A stretch of 64,000 bases of DNA, taken from positions 1-64,000 of the forward strand of contig NHNW01000036.1 in the NCBI GenBank assembly GCA_002786025.1, written 5' to 3'. Position 1 is the stretch's first letter; each line of letters starts with the position of its first letter. The stretch is from Zasmidium citrigriseum (Eukaryota > Ascomycota > Dothideomycetes > Mycosphaerellales > Mycosphaerellaceae). A program made the position numbers and the translations under genes. Positions 55,795-64,000 of the stretch are shown here, in pieces. A model generated the notes under the pieces. It made no database searches. It was not told the DNA's origin and worked only from the letters and a program-made list of their open reading frames with translations.

Positions 55795-56076
55795 ATGCCC
55801 GGCTTCTACCCTCACCACCTCTCCTCGGCCACGGTCGACGATATCACCCGCGAGCATTACGGGTACGATGTGCCGCATCTCGTGAGCCAGATCAACCATC
55901 TGCAAGACGAACTGCGGTCGACAAATCAGCATCTTCGAAGGAAGAGGCATGAGTACAACGACTTAAAGCAGAAGTACAATACTCTGCAGCGGAATTATTA
56001 CTTTGTGTGGGAGCAGCTGGATCGGTATAAGGCGAAATTGAAGGATGCGAAGGCGAGGTTGAAGTGGAGGTATTGA
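55795..56076 (+). CDS. Small coiled-coil protein, possibly 5'-incomplete
   Basis: A 93-aa frame starting MPGFYPHHLSSATVDDITRE. From residue 30 on it is one long charged helix (INHLQDELRSTNQHLRRKRH through WEQLDRYKAKLKDAKARLKW) with heptad-like Leu spacing, so a coiled coil is likely. No family recognised. The nine codons before the ATG (TKLKYKATR) are also protein-like and are preceded by a GGCAG acceptor, so the true gene may begin in an upstream exon. The composition is clearly coding; the start is uncertain. Confidence 0.55.
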   Translation: MPGFYPHHLSSATVDDITREHYGYDVPHLVSQINHLQDELRSTNQHLRRKRHEYNDLKQKYNTLQRNYYFVWEQLDRYKAKLKDAKARLKWRY

Positions 56077-57444
56077 GGGATGAAGGGTCGATTGTGATTA
56101 ATGTTTACGATAAGAGGCCGAGGGCGCTCTGGAGTTAAAGGAATTGTTATGTCTTGCTGATACCCATCGAGCGAAGTAGAATTGGGTGTATTGTATTGTT
56201 AGCATGTAGTTAAGTCAACCCGAGGTCCCAAACGAATCTCAAACTTTTGACGTCGAGGACACTGTTTCGACGGTAGCTTGAGGGCCTTGCTCTGCGCTCA
56301 GTCTGTTAAGATTTTATGGTTACTTTCAATTTGAGCAGGCTGGACTTCACGCTGATCTCCATGTAATATAAACGACAGCTTTCAGAAGTCTCGATTAATC
56401 GATCCCATGTGTATTCTCGAATGAGGCCGTTGATCATAAGGCTGCGTGGGCTGTTTCATGGGCACAGCTGGCGATGGAATTGTTGAGATCGTGACATGGA
56501 GTCTCGCTGCTACCGCAGAACCGGTCGAGCAGCTGTCATAACCAACCGGTAGGAGCCTGTTCCTGCGAAGTGCCATGCCCACGAAATCACCAGAAGTAGT
56601 GTCTGTACCATCGTTCACGCTGGCACAAGCAGTCGCCGTATCTTCCGAGACTCGAGGGAGGTTCGAAATAGACTGTCGCTTGATCTTCACGACGACTGCA
56701 ATGCCATTTGGACCGATCGAGCAGTCTTTAAGCGGTCAGTCAGTAGATCAGGCAATCTCCTTGGGATCACCTGAGGCAGTGCTCAGCAGGCGGCGTGGGG
56801 TGGCATCAGCAGCCGACTCTCCCTTGAAGACTTCAACGAACTGGCAATGACAGGAACGAGCTGGAGAGTTCTGTCTGGCCGGGATGTTGCTGTCGTGGTG
56901 GTTCCATGTGGGCATGCGTGCCATGCGAGCGTTGGACCGGTTGACAGCCGTTGAGTGACGTCTGCCTCACGAGAGAAGCACGGGCTCCATGAGGCTCTTG
57001 CGCACGGTTGCTCCTTCTCCAGATGCAAGTCTTGGCGCTCGTTGACGTCACCGAATTCTATGGAAAGAACGACTCCATCAGCGAGAAACATGCGATATTT
57101 GATCAATATTGGCCGAATTAGATGCAAATGGTATGAGTGGATGGTGGCGGATGTGTCATGTTTCAGACCCGCCGACCGAAAGCACGAGTGGCGGCTGGAG
57201 GGCTCATGAAAATGCGTGAAGTTGCTGGGGCAATTGTACAGAAGCTCGTAGAAGCTTCCACCTCCAGCAGAATTTTGGCAAGCCCAACTTATATTCCGCC
57301 TTTGCTGCCAACCACCCTTTCTCCTGCACACACAAACAACAACCTCGTCTCAACAACCACCTCGAGACCAACAACGCTTCCGACTCTTTTCCACTACCTT
57401 TTTGATACCCCAACCTTTTCTTTCGACATCTGACACAACTCAAC
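56077..57444. other. Upstream region of HSP70
   Basis: About 1.4 kb. Overlapping frames at 56382-56850 on both strands show no domain pattern. The last 250 bp contain a heat-shock-element-like array, a TATATT box and a CA/CT-rich leader, consistent with a strong HSP70 promoter. Confidence 0.5.
57240..57259 (+). promoter_or_regulatory. Heat-shock-element-like array upstream of HSP70
   Basis: Read in 5-bp units the stretch is AGAAG-CTCGT-AGAAG-CTTCC, that is nGAAn, a gap, nGAAn and nTTCn, a gapped HSE of the type bound by Hsf1 trimers. It lies about 185 bp upstream of the HSP70 ATG and about 30 bp before a TATATT box (57290-57295). Confidence 0.55.
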
Positions 57445-58023
57445 ATGGCACCAGCAATCGGTATCGACTTGGGTACCACCTACTCCTGCGTGGGTGTGTT
57501 CCGTGATGACCGCATTGAGATCATTGCCAACGACCAGGGCAACCGGACGACGCCCTCCTTCGTCGCCTTCACCGATACCGAGCGGTTAATCGGTGACTCC
57601 GCCAAGAACCAGGTCGCCATGAACCCAGCAAACACCGTCTTCGATGCGAAGCGCCTGATCGGCCGCAAGTTCAACGACGCCGAGGTGCAGGCCGACATGA
57701 AGCACTTCCCCTTCAAGGTTATCGAGAAGCAGGGCAAGCCCGTCGTCCAGGTCGAGTTCAAGGGCGAAGAGAAGACCTTCACACCCGAGGAGATCTCCTC
57801 AATGGTCCTCACCAAGATGCGTGAGACTGCCGAGTCATACCTGGGCGGCACTGTCAATAACGCCGTCGTCACCGTTCCCGCATACTTCAACGACTCGCAG
57901 CGACAAGCAACCAAGGATGCTGGTCTCATCGCCGGCCTGAACGTCCTCCGTATCATCAACGAGCCGACCGCCGCTGCCATCGCCTACGGTCTCGACAAGA
58001 AGACTGAGGGCGAGCGCAACGTG

Positions 58024-58058
<35 letters not shown>

Positions 58059-58503
58059 GTCCCTGCTCACCATCGAGGAGGGTATCTTCGAGGTCAAGTC
58101 CACTGCCGGTGACACTCACTTGGGTGGTGAGGACTTCGACAACCGCCTTGTGAACCACTTCGTAAACGAGTTCAAGCGTAAGCACAAGAAAGTGAGTACT
58201 TCTCAAACTGCAAGCGATCTCCAGAATAACAAGCTAACTCAATCGCAGGACTTGACTTCCAATGCCCGAGCTCTTCGTCGTCTGCGGACGGCTTGCGAGC
58301 GTGCCAAGCGCACTCTCTCCTCGTCTGCTCAGACCTCCATCGAGATCGACTCGCTCTACGAGGGCATTGACTTCTACACCTCCATCACCCGTGCCCGTTT
58401 CGAGGAGCTCTGCCAGGACCTCTTCCGCTCCACCATGGAGCCAGTCGAGCGCACTCTCCGCGACGCCAAGATCGACAAGTCTTCCGTCCACGAGATTGTC
58501 CTT

Positions 58504-58539
<36 letters not shown>

Positions 58540-59460
58540 ATGGTCTCCGACTTCTTCAACGGCAAGGAGCCAAACAAGTCCATCAACCCCGATGAGGCCG
58601 TCGCCTACGGTGCTGCCGTCCAGGCTGCCATTCTCTCTGGTGACACCTCCAACAAGTCCACCAACGAGATCCTGCTCCTCGACGTTGCGCCGCTGTCTCT
58701 CGGTATCGAGACTGCCGGTGGTGTCATGACTCCTCTCATCAAGCGTAACACCACGATCCCTACGAAGAAGTCCGAGGTCTTCTCCACCTTCTCCGACAAC
58801 CAGCCCGGTGTGCTGATCCAGGTCTTCGAGGGTGAGCGTGCCCGTACCAAGGACAACAACTTGCTCGGCAAGTTCGAGCTTACCGGCATCCCACCTGCTC
58901 CACGTGGTGTCCCACAGATCGAGGTTACCTTCGATCTCGATGCCAACGGCATCATGAACGTCTCCGCCCTCGAGAAGGGTACCGGCAAGACCAACAAGAT
59001 CGTCATCACCAACGACAAGGGTCGTCTGTCCAAGGAGGAGATCGAGCGTATGCTTGCTGAGGCCGAGAAGTACAAGGAGGAGGATGAGGCCGAGGCTGCC
59101 CGCATCCAGGCCAAGAACGGCCTCGAGTCGTACGCATACTCCCTCAAGAACACCATCTCCGACCCCAAGACCGAGGAGAAGCTTGAGGCTGCCGACAAGG
59201 AGAAGCTGAAGGCCGAGATCGACAAGACCGTTGCCTGGCTCGACGATAACCAGCAGGGCACCAAGGACGAGTACGAGAGTGCTCAGAAGGAGCTCGAGGG
59301 TGTTGCCAACCCAATCATGATGAAGCTGTACGGTGCTGAGGGCGGTGCCGGCGGCATGCCAGGTGGTATGCCAGGCGGTGCAGGTGGCTTCCCAGGCGCT
59401 GGCGGCCCAGCTGGCGGCGCTGGTGGCGATGACGGCCCAACCGTCGAGGAGGTCGACTAA
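57445..59460 (+). CDS. hsp70: Cytosolic Hsp70 chaperone (SSA type)
   Basis: Exons 57445-58191 and 58249-59460 give 652 aa. The ATPase domain carries [28 protein letters not shown] and [14 protein letters not shown]. The substrate domain and a [14 protein letters not shown] tail follow, ending GPTVEEVD, the EEVD motif that binds TPR co-chaperones such as Sti1/Hop and marks cytosolic Hsp70. The 57-nt intron (58192-58248, GTGAGT ... GCTAAC ... CGCAG) interrupts [19 protein letters not shown]. It is a multiple of three without a stop, so an unspliced message would still be translated, with 19 extra residues in the ATPase domain. The promoter has an HSE-like array. Codon use is strongly C-ending, as expected for high expression. 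Confidence 0.97.
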
Positions 59461-60541
59461 ATGCCTCCTTCCTGCACTTCTTCTCTTGAGTCCTTACATG
59501 CATGGCAGTACGGCGTTCAGGGAAAACTAGATGGGTTATGAGCGATGACTGGGATGACAGAAAAGCATCCTGTTTGTAATTTAGCATACCTTCCTCGAAG
59601 AAGGTTTCAGGAATGAAAGAGTTCAAAAAGAATCACTTGCCTCAAGTCCACTTGTTTGAGTTACCAACAACCTTGTGTTCACTAAGCAAACAACCTCATC
59701 TTCGCTACTCGAGATTGCCATGGAGCCGCGGGGATCATTCAACATTACATCGCCATCGTGGAGTCAAGCACATCGATCTTGACGTAGACACTGCTGCCCA
59801 CGGTCCTTGCCCTTCGTCTTCTCTCAACACCGTTCAAGCCATCTCCGTGTTCGTGCTTGATACTGAGCAGACGATCCATCGTTTTCATCTTCAAGTCACG
59901 CCCTCGTCTATGGAGATAGATGCTCACCACTTCTTTGAGCTGGACAAACCTCATCTCGTTTCTTGCCAACGACATGAGCAGGTTGTTCTTCGCTGTCCGG
60001 AGGCCACGGACAAGCTGATCTCGACAAATTAGCTCAACGAAGAGGCACTGAGCGATCCCCAAGGAGACCGGCCTGGCACTGGCTGAGGAAGAGAAGAGAA
60101 GCCTTGGAATGGTCAATTTTAGACGCAGCTATCCCCAGAACGCACACTTGGGATCGAGCACACGAGCTCTTGGTTCTCATCTTCACGCCAGACTCGGTTG
60201 AAGGAGATCTCTTCATATGCCTCCTTTGAGATCGACAGATGCTGCCTCGGTGGTTGTGCTGCGACGCGGCAGTTTTCAACAACACCGACGTGATCTCGAC
60301 AAGCCAACATCACGCAAAGGCAATGGACAAGCCTACATAAGATCTATTTGGGCTGGCTGATCGAGGGAGAAGAGAGGTGAAACGATGGTTGACGTTCGCT
60401 TGTTTTCATCCCTCTTGGGTAAATAGATTGAGTAGCGCCGTTCATATGTACAGTTCCATCCAAATTCTGCCGATATTCGTAGCCTCGATGGTTCCCATCA
60501 TACATCTTAATAAATTCCATATCCAACCTCTCCCGTCTTCA
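59461..60541. other. Intergenic stretch HSP70 - YME2
   Basis: Convergent genes flank 1.1 kb. Several frames look weakly protein-like: minus 60119-60313 and 59745-60116, and plus 59613-60032. The two strands cannot both be right, and I could not build a spliced gene with a start and family match. Left unassigned. Confidence 0.3.
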
Positions 60542-63070
60542 TCAATACTCCGTCTGCAAAACCTTCTTCAACCCACCACTCTGCATCTCCAACTCCTCCA
60601 CCCTGCGCTGACTACTCTCAATCTTCCCCAACAACCACCTCATCCGTCCATGCAACTGCCACGGCTGCTTCGGCAACTCCCCAATCAACTTCAACTCCTG
60701 CTCCCACTTATCAATACTCTTATTCTCACCGCCAATCGCCTCGCTGAGCAGCGCCAACTCCATCTTCGCCCGTAGGACATTATCCCCCACGAGTTGCTGG
60801 AACGCGGGCTGGTAGACCGGTTTGCCGGGTTTGATGCTCACGGGCCTTCCGTTGGACGATTGCACTGTGATGAGCTCGGCTTGTTCGAGGGCTTGGATGG
60901 CTTTGTCGCCGTTGGAGGAGAAGGAGCTTTCGAGGAGGACTTCGTTGTAGCGAAGAGATTCTTTTTCTGCGAGGTTGCGGACTAAAGTCCACGCCTGGGC
61001 GGCTGTCCACTCGCGGTTGTCGCTGTTGAGGAGGAGGTACATTTTCAAGATCTCGGAAGAGGATTGATCGATGATTTCCTGCACGGCTTTGGTCGGTGTC
61101 TCGCCGGCTTTGATCCTGCGGGCGAAGAATTCGAGGTCGGTGAGCCGGCCGCCGAGGTAGCCTATCACTTGGTCGAGTTCGCGGAGGTCTTCGCGTTTTT
61201 GGGAGGGGGTTAGTTGCTTTGTTTCTTCACCGTCTTTGCTTTCGCCTGTCACTTTGGCGGGCTCGGCGTCGAAGTCGAGGTGGTTGATTACGTAGCGTTT
61301 GGCCACGTCGGGGGAGCAGTCGCCTAGGGAGATTTGGCGGAAGACTCGGTCTGGGAGGGCTTTGCTGAGGGCTTTGGTGAAGGAGACGTCTGTTGTTAGG
61401 AAGATGACGTGGGCGATGTTTGATGTTGTCAGTTGGGCAGCCCATTCTGCCAGTTTGTCGTAGACGAGCGCTGCTCCTGCTTCGCCGCTCTTGTGGAGAA
61501 AGTTGTCGATTACGACGACTGGGCGGCGTTCAGGATGGGCTTCCAAATATTCGTCGTCAGAAAGCTTCGAGTCTTTCTCGTCTTTCTTGCGGCCTTCGAG
61601 AGCGATGGACTTGAGGGCCGTCGATGTCTTGGACCAAATCTTCACCAGCTGATTCTCAACAGTCTCAGAAAAGCCAGCCTTAGATCCTGTCATACCCTGA
61701 GCGGCCAGGTCCATCAATCCACTGATGTTATTCATCCAAGAGAAGACTGGCCAGTAGCCAACCTGGGCAGCAGCAGACGCAATCGTCGCTCCATCTCCTC
61801 GAGCTTCTTGCATCGGCTTGCAGTCAACGACAAGTACTCTGTGAGCCTCCCTCTTATGCTCCAAAGCATGCTCAACAACCAACTCCCTCTTCCCACTCCC
61901 CCTCGGCCCCTGCACAACAATAAAAGTATCAGCAGACTCCATCAACCAAGACTGAATCTGCTCGATCTCCCTCTGTCGATCCTCCCAAACAACCTGCATT
62001 CCCCCATCATTCGAATCCGAGCCCCGTCCAAAAGACTTCACCCGATTGATCAAATCCTCCCCTTGCTGTCGAAACCACGCAAACACAAAGTTATCCTCCA
62101 GGTGGAACATCCTGGTAATATGCGCTTTGATCGAAAGTGTCCGGATAGGATCAAAGATCGCCACCGTGATACTCGCTACCAGAGCCGCCAGCAAAGGAAT
62201 CACAATCCTCGGATGTCCAAAAATCCAATCTTTGATCCAACCCGCCCTCTGTTTCTTCTCATACGTCAACCTCAGCACCGTCCCCATCTTCCCACCTCCC
62301 TCTGCATCCGAAACAGTATACCCATGCATACAATTCTTCGCCATGATCGCTTTCCGATAATGCGAGAAGTCCAAAAACGCATACCGGGGCACGACTTTGG
62401 AATCCGACGGCTGAGCCTGAATATCTGATAACTTCCCAAACGGCCGGAAGAAACTATACAGTTGCTCCTGAGTCAGTTCCGCGACTTCGGCGCCGGGCTC
62501 TGTGGGTAAGAACTCGACTTTCAATCGATCGCAGGGCCGGCGGGAGAGGTCTTCTACCCAGGGTTTTCCGAGGACGAGATCGGCTTTGACGCTCGTGAAG
62601 GGCCACCACCAGGGCCTCGCCTTGTTCTCTTTGAGATACTTCGCCACGGCCTGCGAGATGGCCTTGGAATCATGCTGGCCATCATGATTGAACTTGAGAA
62701 ACGCCCCTCCCTCTCCGAATCTCGGTAGAACTTCGACCACACTTGCGTTGCCCTGGGTAGCTTTCTCGAAAATCCTCGCCGGGTTCACGACGCCGAGACT
62801 GTCCTTTTGGGTTACGTCGACGAGTTTGGCGGGTTTCTTGCCGATGCGGGTGAAGATCCGGGCGAGGAAGTCGAGACGTGTGGGCAGGATGTTGTTGAAG
62901 AAGAGGATGCCTTCAGTGGGTGTTGTTGTTATGTGGCCGGATTTGTTGTCGCCTGTGTCGCCGACCATCCAACGTTTTGAGGTGAGGACTTGTGAGGTTG
63001 GCATACATGGTCGGAGGGGGAGTTGGGCGAGGCCGTTGGAGCGGGAGAGAAGGAGCCTTCGAGATAACAT
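60542..63070 (-). CDS. YME2: Mitochondrial escape protein 2 (YME2/RNA12)
   Basis: One exon of 842 aa. The basic, Ser/Leu-rich N-terminus (MLSRRLLLSRSNGLAQLPLR) is a mitochondrial presequence. An RRM-like domain spans about 183-272 (DRLKVEFLPT, YAFLDFSHYRKAIMAKN). One membrane span follows at about 289-306 (RIVIPLLAALVASITVAIF). The C-terminal domain faces the intermembrane space and carries a P-loop at 388-394 (VQGPRGSGKRELVVEH), with a Walker-B-like stretch VVVIDNFLHK. Yme2 is an inner-membrane protein that influences nucleoid structure and mtDNA escape in yeast. Length and domain order match fungal YME2. It ends in a coiled-coil (GKIESSQRRVEELEMQSGG). Confidence 0.95.
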   Translation of the reverse strand: MLSRRLLLSRSNGLAQLPLRPCMPTSQVLTSKRWMVGDTGDNKSGHITTTPTEGILFFNNILPTRLDFLARIFTRIGKKPAKLVDVTQKDSLGVVNPARIFEKATQGNASVVEVLPRFGEGGAFLKFNHDGQHDSKAISQAVAKYLKENKARPWWWPFTSVKADLVLGKPWVEDLSRRPCDRLKVEFLPTEPGAEVAELTQEQLYSFFRPFGKLSDIQAQPSDSKVVPRYAFLDFSHYRKAIMAKNCMHGYTVSDAEGGGKMGTVLRLTYEKKQRAGWIKDWIFGHPRIVIPLLAALVASITVAIFDPIRTLSIKAHITRMFHLEDNFVFAWFRQQGEDLINRVKSFGRGSDSNDGGMQVVWEDRQREIEQIQSWLMESADTFIVVQGPRGSGKRELVVEHALEHKREAHRVLVVDCKPMQEARGDGATIASAAAQVGYWPVFSWMNNISGLMDLAAQGMTGSKAGFSETVENQLVKIWSKTSTALKSIALEGRKKDEKDSKLSDDEYLEAHPERRPVVVIDNFLHKSGEAGAALVYDKLAEWAAQLTTSNIAHVIFLTTDVSFTKALSKALPDRVFRQISLGDCSPDVAKRYVINHLDFDAEPAKVTGESKDGEETKQLTPSQKREDLRELDQVIGYLGGRLTDLEFFARRIKAGETPTKAVQEIIDQSSSEILKMYLLLNSDNREWTAAQAWTLVRNLAEKESLRYNEVLLESSFSSNGDKAIQALEQAELITVQSSNGRPVSIKPGKPVYQPAFQQLVGDNVLRAKMELALLSEAIGGENKSIDKWEQELKLIGELPKQPWQLHGRMRWLLGKIESSQRRVEELEMQSGGLKKVLQTEY

Positions 63071-63366
63071 GGTAATTTAGTGAGGCCTCCAAAGGCCCAG
63101 AGGTATGGAGACTATGACATGTTCAAGACCCAAGATTTAAAAATTGATGAAGTGATGTTGAAGAGAGCGAGAAGTGAGGGATGGTCGTTGTGGCACCAGA
63201 CCACGCGCCACAGCTCATCGACGCGCCAAGACCGTCCAATCCCTGTTTCCATTCACTTTTGCTTTTTGGAGCTAACTACATTGGACGCAATCACGTGAGA
63301 GGGGGAGCAGACGACTCGTGAAACGATGTCTTGTAGACATGCTCTCATTAGGTGATATGACACTAC
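63071..63366. other. Spacer between YME2 start and lipoxygenase stop
   Basis: Both flanking genes are on the minus strand, so this holds the YME2 promoter and the lipoxygenase 3' end. Nothing else is seen. Confidence 0.4.
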
Positions 63367-64000
63367 CTAGATCGACAAACTCCAAGCCGCAACCCCTGGG
63401 TCCAAAGCCTGCCATACGAAAGGCATCCCTTGACTCAAACCATCCGCATCAAAGCCTCTGTTCCTCACAACCTCACTCCGCGCCATCATAGCCGCCTTGA
63501 ATTTCTCATTAGCGGACTGCGTAGCGGCATTCATGCGACTCAGCATGATAGGGTCATCGAACATGTGGATCATCGATCGGTTGCTGTTCGCCAACAACGG
63601 TCGAGCGAAGTTTCCTGCCACGCCGATGTATCCGAGGGCCTTTTCAAGCGGCGGGAGATAGGAAGCTACGTCTGTCACGCCTTTGGTGTCCGGGATGGGC
63701 TTATACAGAGCCGTGGGGTGGAAGGGGAGGGTCGAGGCGACGGTGATGAGCTGGTTGAGGTTTACCGCGTGGTGTGAGAAAGATACCAGGCGGGCCATTT
63801 CGGCCAGGAGGTCTGCTAGGTCTGAACGAGTCTCGATAACTGGAAAGTCGATGACATTAGCAGGCCCATTGGCCTCTTTGATCCAGGCTTGAAGTTCTTG
63901 GTCGCTTCCGATGGCCGCGTCTGAGGTGTAGTAAGATGAGATGAAGGATCCCGTGAACTCTCGAATCGCATTGAAAAGCGGCATGCCGTCCTCGTAAAAT
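63367..64000 (-). CDS. Lipoxygenase, C-terminal part (cut by window edge)
   Basis: About 210 residues are visible; the 5' part lies beyond 64000. The frame enters from the edge as FYEDGMPLFNAIREF, a conserved lipoxygenase stretch, so the ATG at 63984 is internal. The metal-ligand helix is MARLVSFSHHAVNLNQL, with the His and Asn (i, i+4) that coordinate the catalytic metal in HHAVN. The protein ends WSLSI, and the terminal Ile carboxylate is the last metal ligand in lipoxygenases. Fungal enzymes of this kind often use manganese and oxygenate linoleic acid; iron use cannot be excluded from this part. No intron is needed in the visible portion. Confidence 0.88.
   Translation of the reverse strand, partial: FYEDGMPLFNAIREFTGSFISSYYTSDAAIGSDQELQAWIKEANGPANVIDFPVIETRSDLADLLAEMARLVSFSHHAVNLNQLITVASTLPFHPTALYKPIPDTKGVTDVASYLPPLEKALGYIGVAGNFARPLLANSNRSMIHMFDDPIMLSRMNAATQSANEKFKAAMMARSEVVRNRGFDADGLSQGMPFVWQALDPGVAAWSLSI

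Noticed and set aside
58605..59264. 219-aa open frame antisense to HSP70
   Set aside because: Ser-rich product typical of antisense of Hsp70 coding sequence; no independent support.
61433..62428. 331-aa open frame antisense to YME2
   Set aside because: Sense frame carries presequence, membrane span and P-loop; the antisense frame has none.

Overview
This window looks like nuclear DNA of a filamentous ascomycete (Pezizomycotina). The class Dothideomycetes is my best guess from protein style only. Genes are spaced 0.3-2.4 kb apart on both strands. Most are broken by introns of about 47-90 nt with GTRNGT-like donors, CTAAC-like branch points and YAG acceptors. I see no operons, phage, insertion sequences, CRISPR arrays, tRNA or rRNA. 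All exon joins were read by eye, by requiring phase agreement and family-typical protein sequence across each junction.

Layout, 0-16 kb: TCTP/TMA19 (+), an RNAi-type RNA-dependent RNA polymerase (+), a 56-codon secreted-like small ORF (-), an NTF2/SnoaL-like protein (-), a PPPDE-thioredoxin-PUL fusion (+), Golgi GDPase GDA1 (+), MKT1 (+), mitoribosomal protein mL43 (+) and a MAPEG membrane protein (-) with an apparent 4-nt micro-exon. 16-23 kb: two secreted glycosidases on the minus strand (GH2 and GH17) and a HAD phosphatase (-). 23-34 kb: a 1386-aa protein I cannot assign (+), an MFS drug-type transporter (+), a sulfotransferase-like P-loop protein (+), and an ankyrin/NLR-type pseudogene (-) with three in-frame stops. 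34-43 kb: a DUF7918-like protein (+), a GNAT acetyltransferase (-), twin-CX9C protein EMI1 (+), a Gly-Met-repeat small protein (-), replisome hub CTF4/SepB (-) and H2A.Z chaperone CHZ1 (+). 43-64 kb: a 2.4-kb gene-free stretch, NADH-glutamate synthase GLT1 (+), a seven-TM fungal rhodopsin-domain protein (+), a small coiled-coil protein (+), cytosolic HSP70 (+), mitochondrial YME2 (-) and the C-terminal part of a lipoxygenase (-) cut by the right edge.

Most of the window is housekeeping: translation, proteostasis, replication and chromatin, mitochondrial maintenance, nitrogen assimilation and cell-wall/glycan turnover. The accessory-looking part is 27.9-34.3 kb (transporter, sulfotransferase-like gene, broken ankyrin gene). 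I found no obvious multi-gene novel system. The most notable signals are gene-structure oddities (a 4-nt exon, a 10-nt exon, two GC-AG introns, two stop-free introns of length 3n), the ankyrin pseudogene, the large unassigned protein with Cys/His clusters, and paired TGTACA palindromes near 53 kb.
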